This document shows positions 59,193-64,000 of a stretch of DNA of 64,000 bases, one piece after another (the first letter of the stretch is position 1; each line of letters begins with the position of its first letter). Source of the stretch: Bacteroidales bacterium (GTDB lineage Bacteria; Bacteroidota; Bacteroidia; Bacteroidales; UBA932); NCBI GenBank assembly GCA_017395045.1, contig JAFPWG010000015.1, forward strand, positions 18,146-82,145, read 5' to 3'. Under the pieces are notes generated by a model. It was not told the DNA's origin. It saw only the letters and a program-made list of their open reading frames with translations, and searched no databases. The position numbers and the translations under genes are program-made.

Positions 59193-59213
59193 AGGGAGGG
59201 TGTGTTATCCTTA

Positions 59214-59244
59214 CAAAGTTGGGAATAATTCCGTAAATTTGCAA
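59214..59244 (-). promoter_or_regulatory. Possible promoter of the kinase pair
   Basis: The minus strand has TTGC (59241-59244), 19 bases, then CAACTTTG (59214-59221). The -7 box keeps the TTTG core but not the TA. It would give a leader of about 18 bases. Confidence 0.3.
59234..59241 (+). promoter_or_regulatory. -7 box for the MBL hydrolase gene
   Basis: TAAATTTG, a perfect TAnnTTTG match, ends 21 bases before the ATG at 59263. The -33 position reads TTAC. It overlaps the possible divergent kinase promoter. Confidence 0.35.
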
Positions 59245-59262
59245 TCTAATCGTCACATCCGA

Positions 59263-59964
59263 ATGCTGCAGATCAAGATTTTTCCGGTGAATCCCATTAC
59301 CACCAACTGCGTCCTCCTCCGGGAAGACACGGGGAAGGCCTGCGCCATCGTCGACCCCGGCCTGTTCGATGCCCGGGAAGAGTCTATGCTCCTTTCTTTC
59401 CTGAAAGAGAACGGTCTTACCCCGGACGCCATCCTCCTGACACACGGCCATTTCGACCATTGCTGGGGCGTCGCATCCCTGGTGCGCCGCTACGGCTGCC
59501 CGGTGTACATGGATCCTGCGGACGAGCCCATCCTGCATATGAAATCCACCCTTCTGGAGCGCTTGATGCCCGGAGCGGAGGTGGAACCGTTTGATTTCCT
59601 GCCGCTTTCGGACGGAATGACTCTCCAGGCCGGCGGGGCTTCGTGGCAAGTGATCTCCACCCCGGGCCACACGCCCGGCGGGGTTTGCTTTTACTGCCAG
59701 GATTCCAATGTCCTCCTTTCCGGCGACACCCTGTTCGCCGGCAGCATCGGCCGGACCGACCTGATGGGGGGTGACTATGACGCCCTCATCAAGTCCATCA
59801 TGGACAAGCTGATGGGCCTTCCCGGCGACACCGACGTGATCCCCGGGCACGGCCATCCCACCACGATCGCCCGCGAAGCGTCCACGAATCCCTTCCTCAT
59901 CCCCTTCAACGAACCCGAGACCGACTGGTGGAACCAGGACGGGATCGGACTGGAAGGAATCTGA
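59263..59964 (+). CDS. MBL-fold metallo-hydrolase (glyoxalase II-like)
   Basis: A 233-residue metallo-beta-lactamase-fold hydrolase. The metal motif is LLTHGHFDHCWG (HxHxDH), with further ligands in STPGHTPGG, LLSGDTLFAGSIGRTDL and VIPGHGHPT. The arrangement matches the glyoxalase II/YcbL group of cytosolic thioester hydrolases; the substrate is not determined. No signal peptide. The ATG at 59263 is chosen because an upstream extension would start inside the neighbouring gene and has no conserved sequence. Confidence 0.92.
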   Translation: MLQIKIFPVNPITTNCVLLREDTGKACAIVDPGLFDAREESMLLSFLKENGLTPDAILLTHGHFDHCWGVASLVRRYGCPVYMDPADEPILHMKSTLLERLMPGAEVEPFDFLPLSDGMTLQAGGASWQVISTPGHTPGGVCFYCQDSNVLLSGDTLFAGSIGRTDLMGGDYDALIKSIMDKLMGLPGDTDVIPGHGHPTTIAREASTNPFLIPFNEPETDWWNQDGIGLEGI

Positions 59965-59985
59965 GCCTTTTTTGCCCGAAATCTT

Positions 59986-60017
59986 TTTGTTTTTCCGCCT
60001 GAAAATTGCTAATTTTG
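59986..60017 (+). promoter_or_regulatory. Promoter of recJ, giving an almost leaderless transcript
   Basis: TTTG (59986-59989), 20 bases, then TAATTTTG (60010-60017): a full Bacteroidetes -33/-7 pair. The -7 box ends 7 bases before the recJ ATG, so the 5' leader would be only a few bases. Confidence 0.55.
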
Positions 60018-60024
60018 TACAACT

Positions 60025-61761
60025 ATGGGCATTTCGGAGCGGAAATGGACCGTCCGGGACTCCGGGGATCCGGAGAAAGTGGGACGGCTGGCGACGGAAC
60101 TCGGCGTGGACCGGGTTCTGGCGGAACTGCTTGTCCAGCGCGGGGTGGAAACGTTCGAAGAGGCGCGGAGTTTTTTCCGCCCCAGCCTTCAGGACCTGCA
60201 CGACCCCTTCCTGATGACGGACATGGACAAAGCCGTGGAACGGCTCCATGAGGCCATCGACAAGGGCCAGAAGGTCCTGGTCTATGGCGACTACGACGTG
60301 GACGGCACGACGGCCGTTGCCCTGGTCTACTCCTTCGTCAAGCGATTCACCAACCGGGTGGAATACTACATCCCCGACCGGTATGACGAAGGTTACGGTC
60401 TCTCCTTCAAGGGTTTGGACTGGGCATCCGACAATGGCGTGGACCTCGTGATCACCCTGGACTGCGGCATCAAGGCCATCGAGAAGGTGGAGTATGCGCG
60501 CAGCAAGGGCATCGACGTGATTATTTGCGACCACCACCTGCCGGAGAACGAGCTCCCGGGCGCGGTGGCGGTGCTGGACCCCAAGCGGGAGGACTGCCAT
60601 TATCCTTTCGACGACCTCTGCGGCTGCGGCGTGGGCTTCAAGTTCGTCCAGGGCTATTGCCTCAAATACAACATCGACCCGGAAATCCTCGAACCCCTCC
60701 TGGACCTGCAGGTCGTGTCCATCGCTTCCGACCTGGTGTCGATGGTGGGGGAGAACCGCGTCCTCGCGCATTTCGGCCTCAAGCGCCTGAACGAGAATCC
60801 CCGGAAGGGCCTCCTCGCGATGATCAACCTCGCCAAGCTGGAGCCCGGTCACGTGACCATCGACGACATCGTGTTCAAGATCGGGCCGCGCATCAACGCC
60901 GCGGGCCGGATGGAATCCGGCCGCCTGGCGGTGGAGCTCCTGACCGCCACGGACGACCGCACGGCCTTCCAGATCGGCGAGAAGATCAACGACAACAACA
61001 ACGAGCGCAAGAACATCGACCGGGAAATCACCCAGGAAGCCCTGGAGATGGTGGCGAACGGAACCGCCCTGGAGACGGAGAACGTGACCATCGTCTATAA
61101 CCCGACCTGGAACAAGGGCGTCGTGGGCATCGTCGCCTCCCGCCTGGTGGAGGCCTATTACAAGCCCACGGTCGTGCTCACCAAGTCCAACGGACTCGTG
61201 ACCGGTTCAGCCCGCAGCGTCGCGGGATTCGACCTGTACGCCTCCATCGAGAGCTGTGCGGACCTGCTGGAGAACTTCGGCGGCCACGTGTATGCGGCCG
61301 GCCTCACGATGAAGGAAGAGCATCTGGAGGAATTCTGCCGCCGGATGAACCGCTTCGTCTCGGGCAACATCACCAAGCAGGAGCTCACCCCGGTCATCGA
61401 GATCGACGCCCGGCTGGATTTTTCCCAGATCACCCCGAAATTCTTCCGCATCCTCAAGCAGTTCCAGCCCTTCGGCCCCGGCAACGCGAATCCGGTGTTC
61501 CTGACGGAAGACGTGTATGATGCGGGCAACGGCCGAAAGGTGGGCGCCGGCGGCATCCACCTCAAACTGGACCTCATGCAGGAATCCCAGCCGTACCGCC
61601 AGATCGCGGCCATCGGCTTCAACATGGCCGACTTCTACGACCACATCAAGGGCGGCAACCCCATCGACGTGTGCTACTCCATCGTCGAGAACTTCTACCG
61701 CGGCTCCTCCACCCTTCAGCTTCGCCTGAAGGACATGCGGGAGCGGGATGAACTCATCTAG
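60025..61761 (+). CDS. recJ: Single-stranded-DNA-specific exonuclease RecJ
   Basis: A 578-residue DHH-family 5'-to-3' single-strand exonuclease acting in recombination and repair. Motifs are VYGDYDVDGTTAV (motif I), ITLDCGIKA (II), VIICDHHLPEN (III, DHH), IGPRINAAGRM, and the DHHA1 segment FGGHVYAAGLT, followed by the C-terminal OB domain (ELTPVIEIDARLDF; FGPGNANPVF). The length fits RecJ (about 570). The GGHxxAAG motif is complete, so the protein should be active. It is transcribed alone and ends 3 bases from the convergent TonB-like gene. Confidence 0.97.
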   Translation: MGISERKWTVRDSGDPEKVGRLATELGVDRVLAELLVQRGVETFEEARSFFRPSLQDLHDPFLMTDMDKAVERLHEAIDKGQKVLVYGDYDVDGTTAVALVYSFVKRFTNRVEYYIPDRYDEGYGLSFKGLDWASDNGVDLVITLDCGIKAIEKVEYARSKGIDVIICDHHLPENELPGAVAVLDPKREDCHYPFDDLCGCGVGFKFVQGYCLKYNIDPEILEPLLDLQVVSIASDLVSMVGENRVLAHFGLKRLNENPRKGLLAMINLAKLEPGHVTIDDIVFKIGPRINAAGRMESGRLAVELLTATDDRTAFQIGEKINDNNNERKNIDREITQEALEMVANGTALETENVTIVYNPTWNKGVVGIVASRLVEAYYKPTVVLTKSNGLVTGSARSVAGFDLYASIESCADLLENFGGHVYAAGLTMKEEHLEEFCRRMNRFVSGNITKQELTPVIEIDARLDFSQITPKFFRILKQFQPFGPGNANPVFLTEDVYDAGNGRKVGAGGIHLKLDLMQESQPYRQIAAIGFNMADFYDHIKGGNPIDVCYSIVENFYRGSSTLQLRLKDMRERDELI

Positions 61762-61764
61762 AAA

Positions 61765-62475
61765 TTATTGCGCAATGAACGCGTACGTGATCGTTCCTAG
61801 CTGACGGGCGGGAGCGGTGGTGGAGGCGTTGAATTTACTCAGGCGGGCGGCGCGGGTAGCAAAGCTGCGGAGGCAGCCGTCCTTGGAGGAGGCGCCGTCG
61901 TCGATCTTGGCGTCCACGACCGTCCCCTGGTTGTTGACCGTGATGATGACGGTCACTTCGCCGGCGCCGATGCAGCGGTAGGCGGGGATGGGGAGATGGG
62001 TGGCCCTGCGGCCGTCCAGGGACCAGGAGAGGACGGAGGGACCGCTGTAGGCCTGTTTCTTGGGCTCCGGCTTGGAGGGTTTCTCGATCGGATCCTGGAC
62101 AAAGTCCTCGGGATCTTCGATGCGGCGGTTCTGGCCGTCCCGGAGGTCCTGGGCCAGCCGTTCCGCGTCGCGGTACAGCTGGTCGGCGTCGGTGTTGCGG
62201 TCGTCCTTGAGTTGGGAGCGGTTCACCGTGACATTGCGGACGGGTTGCGTCCGGGCGGCGGCGATGAGGTTTTCGAGCTGCTCCAGGGCACTGCGGTGTA
62301 GTTCTTCCTGGGCCTTTTCCTTTTCCTTTTCTTCCTGCTTGGTGAAGTCCAGCACGAAGGTGTTCTCCCGCTGGACGGAATAGCCGATCCCGAAAAGCAG
62401 CAAAACGACAATCACCGCGAGATGGACGATCGCGGTGATCAGGATGCCTGCTTTCTGGTCGGGAGTCAGTTTCAC
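61765..62475 (-). CDS. TonB family energy-transducer-like protein
   Basis: A 236-residue inner-membrane protein. One N-terminal transmembrane helix (ILITAIVHLAVIVVLLLFGIGY) precedes a charged coiled region rich in Lys/Glu/Gln (about 45-135), a Pro/Lys linker (PIEKPSKPEPKKQ) and a C-terminal TonB-like domain (about 150-236; GEVTVIITVNNQGTVVDAKI). It could energise SusC-type transporters or another outer-membrane system. It overlaps the uridine kinase stop by 4 bases. The final region (LGTITYAFIAQ) is typical of TonB_C. Confidence 0.85.
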   Translation of the reverse strand: MKLTPDQKAGILITAIVHLAVIVVLLLFGIGYSVQRENTFVLDFTKQEEKEKEKAQEELHRSALEQLENLIAAARTQPVRNVTVNRSQLKDDRNTDADQLYRDAERLAQDLRDGQNRRIEDPEDFVQDPIEKPSKPEPKKQAYSGPSVLSWSLDGRRATHLPIPAYRCIGAGEVTVIITVNNQGTVVDAKIDDGASSKDGCLRSFATRAARLSKFNASTTAPARQLGTITYAFIAQ

Positions 62476-63101
62476 TTGCGGCGACGGCTGCGTTTTTCAA
62501 GCGCCTCTTCCACCGTGGTGGTGAGTACGTCGATCGCCACCCTGTTGTGGCCGCCCTGGGGGACGATGATGTCGGCGTAGCGCTTGGAGGGTTCGATGAA
62601 CTGGAGATGCATCGGCTTCACCGTATTGCAGTAGTGCTCGATGGCGGTGTCGATGGTGCGGCCGCGCTCGGCGACGTCGCGGACGATGATGCGGAGCACG
62701 CGGTCATCGTCGTCGGCGTCCACGAAGATCTTGATGTTCAGCTGGTCGCGGAGCTCCTTGCAGGTGAAGATGAGGATGCCCTCCACGATGATAACCTCGG
62801 CCGGTTCCACGGTTACGGTTTCCGTCGTGGAGCGGGAGCAGGTGATGTAGGAGTACACCGGCTGCTGGATGGTATGGCCCTGCTTGAGTTCCCGGATCTG
62901 CTGGCACATGAGTTTCCAGTCGATGGCGTCGGGATGGTCGAAGTTGATGTTCTTCCGCTCCTCCACGGGAACGTGGCTGGAGTCTTTGTAATAAGAATCC
63001 TGCGGAATGACGACCACCCGGCCTTGCAACTGTTCCGTGATGGCCTTGACGACCGTTGTCTTGCCTGAGCCGGATCCTCCGGCGATACCGATGACGAGCA
63101 T
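62472..63101 (-). CDS. udk: Uridine/cytidine kinase
   Basis: A 209-residue pyrimidine-salvage kinase that phosphorylates uridine and cytidine. The P-loop is IGIAGGSGSGKTT (residues 4-16); further motifs are VIPQDSYYKD, NFDHPDAIDW, PVYSYITCSR, VIIVEGILIFTCKELRD and RIIVRDVAERGR. The length is normal. It lies between asnS (6-base gap) and the TonB-like gene (4-base ATGA overlap), so the three are probably cotranscribed. Confidence 0.95.
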   Translation of the reverse strand: MLVIGIAGGSGSGKTTVVKAITEQLQGRVVVIPQDSYYKDSSHVPVEERKNINFDHPDAIDWKLMCQQIRELKQGHTIQQPVYSYITCSRSTTETVTVEPAEVIIVEGILIFTCKELRDQLNIKIFVDADDDDRVLRIIVRDVAERGRTIDTAIEHYCNTVKPMHLQFIEPSKRYADIIVPQGGHNRVAIDVLTTTVEEALEKRSRRRK

Positions 63102-63107
63102 ATGTGT

Positions 63108-64000
63108 TTAAAATTCAGCGTTTTTCGGGGTGCGGGGGAACGGGATGACGTCGCGGATGTTCGCCATGCCGGTGACGAACAGGAGCAGACGCTCGAAGCC
63201 GAGGCCGAAGCCGCTGTGCGGCACGGTGCCGTAGCGGCGGGTGTCGATGTACCACTCGAGGTTCTTCCGGGACATGCCCAGTTCGTCGATGCGCCGCTCG
63301 AGTTTCTCCAGGGAGGCCTCACGCTCGGAGCCGCCGATGATCTCGCCGATCTTCGGGAAGAGGACGTCCATGCCGCGCACGGTCCGGCCGTCTTCGTTCT
63401 GCTTCATGTAGAAGGCCTTGATGTCCTTGGGGAAGTCGATGAGGATGACCGGCTTGCCGAAGTGCTGCTCCACGAGGTAGCGCTCGTGCTCGCTCTGGAA
63501 GTCGGTGCCCCAGTGGACGGGGTACTCGAACTGCTTGCCGTTCGCGACGGCCTTTTCGAGGATGTCCACCGCCTGCGTGTAGGTGACGCGCTCGAAGGCG
63601 ATGCCCAGCACGCTGCGCAGCCGCTCGATGAGCCCGTCGTCATATTTGTCGTTCAGGAACCGGAGGTCGTCCATGCAGTTGTCCAGGGCGTACTGCACGA
63701 GGTATTTCACGAACTCCTCGGCCAGTTCCATGTCGTCGTTGATGTCGTAGAAGGCCATTTCCGGCTCGATCATCCAGAACTCCGCGAGGTGGCGCGGGGT
63801 ATTGGAGTTCTCCGCCCGGAAGGTGGGGCCGAAGGTGTAGATTTCGCCCACGGCGGTGGCGCCGAGCTCGCCCTCGAGCTGGCCGCTCACGGTGAGACTG
63901 GTCTTCTTGCCGAAGAAGTCCTTGGAGAAGTCCACGTTGCCCTTCTTGTCCAGCGGGATGTTCTTGAGGTCCATCGTGGTCACCTGGAACATGTCGCCGG
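63108..64000 (-). CDS. asnS: Asparaginyl-tRNA synthetase, C-terminal part
   Basis: The frame runs off the right edge; 296 residues are visible, the catalytic domain of a class IIb synthetase. Motif 2 is [28 protein letters not shown] (only the core [16 protein letters not shown] is diagnostic of AsnRS/AspRS), and motif 3 is [15 protein letters not shown]. The Asn enzyme is favoured over Asp by [17 protein letters not shown] and by the length of the insert between motifs 2 and 3. The anticodon-binding domain lies outside the window. The protein charges tRNA-Asn. Confidence 0.94.
   Translation of the reverse strand, partial: GDMFQVTTMDLKNIPLDKKGNVDFSKDFFGKKTSLTVSGQLEGELGATAVGEIYTFGPTFRAENSNTPRHLAEFWMIEPEMAFYDINDDMELAEEFVKYLVQYALDNCMDDLRFLNDKYDDGLIERLRSVLGIAFERVTYTQAVDILEKAVANGKQFEYPVHWGTDFQSEHERYLVEQHFGKPVILIDFPKDIKAFYMKQNEDGRTVRGMDVLFPKIGEIIGGSEREASLEKLERRIDELGMSRKNLEWYIDTRRYGTVPHSGFGLGFERLLLFVTGMANIRDVIPFPRTPKNAEF

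Noticed and set aside
58576-60852. A 758-codon minus-strand frame covering the MBL and recJ genes
   Set aside because: The real genes on the plus strand have HxHxDH and DHH motifs; the long frame even runs out of phase through kinase copy 2.
1-64000. tRNA, rRNA or riboswitch genes
   Set aside because: No cloverleaf, TTCGAAT-type T-loop, rRNA segment or conserved aptamer core was recognised by eye in the intergenic regions; a covariance-model scan would be decisive.

Overview
The window is 64 kb of a GC-rich (roughly 58-60% by eye) genome of a Bacteroidota bacterium, most likely an uncultured gut Bacteroidales. The evidence is a SusC/SusD pair with surface lipoproteins, many glycoside hydrolases with lipoprotein signals, and repeated use of the Bacteroidetes promoter pattern (TTTG, about 19-21 bases, then TAnnTTTG) instead of Shine-Dalgarno signals. 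An exact genus cannot be read from the sequence; a Candidatus Cryptobacteroides or Rikenellaceae-like lineage is only a guess.

Region 1 (1-2500, plus strand): the 3' end of a probable surface lipoprotein and an M3 peptidyl-dipeptidase. Region 2 (2509-36030, almost all minus strand): a large polysaccharide utilisation locus that looks built for N-glycans. In order of transcription from the right it holds GH3, GH2, GH29 and a DUF1573 lipoprotein; then the core SusC (with an unusual C-terminal OmpA domain), SusD, a catalytically intact GH18 and two LamG-type glycan-binding lipoproteins, closed by a terminator; then a GH92 with its own near-consensus promoter; then an unknown protein, GH125 and GH92; then GH130, GH92, ROK kinase, mannose-6-phosphate isomerase and a Gfo/Idh/MocA oxidoreductase. 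Inferred flow: GH18 releases the glycan at the surface, SusCD imports it, GH92 (alpha-mannosidase) and GH125 (alpha-1,6-mannosidase) trim it in the periplasm, GH130 phosphorolyses the Man-beta-1,4-GlcNAc core in the cytoplasm, and ROK plus ManA feed mannose to fructose-6-phosphate. Two plus-strand intrusions interrupt the locus: a C-terminally truncated Rnl2-like RNA ligase abutting a HigBA-like toxin-antitoxin pair, and a remnant of a leucine-rich-repeat protein.

Region 3 (36166-64000): housekeeping genes (RNase R, RecO, RdgB, a C-terminal processing protease, a U32 protein, a polyprenyl synthase, a tripartite ABC exporter operon, an acyl-CoA ligase, two tandem deoxynucleoside kinases, an MBL hydrolase, RecJ, a TonB-like protein, uridine kinase, AsnS) and a 1076-residue fusion flavo-iron-sulfur oxidoreductase. 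Two different REP-associated tyrosine transposase (RAYT) elements are embedded here. Each is flanked by its own class of palindromic direct repeats: 38.4-39.7 kb with simple hairpins, and 54.1-55.95 kb with about 117-base three-hairpin repeats and two passenger genes.

The points most worth following up are the SusC-OmpA fusion, the two RAYT/REP systems, the single-chain HcnABC-like oxidoreductase and the truncated RNA ligase/toxin-antitoxin junction. No tRNA, rRNA or CRISPR array was recognised, and no intergenic stretch exceeds 300 bases.
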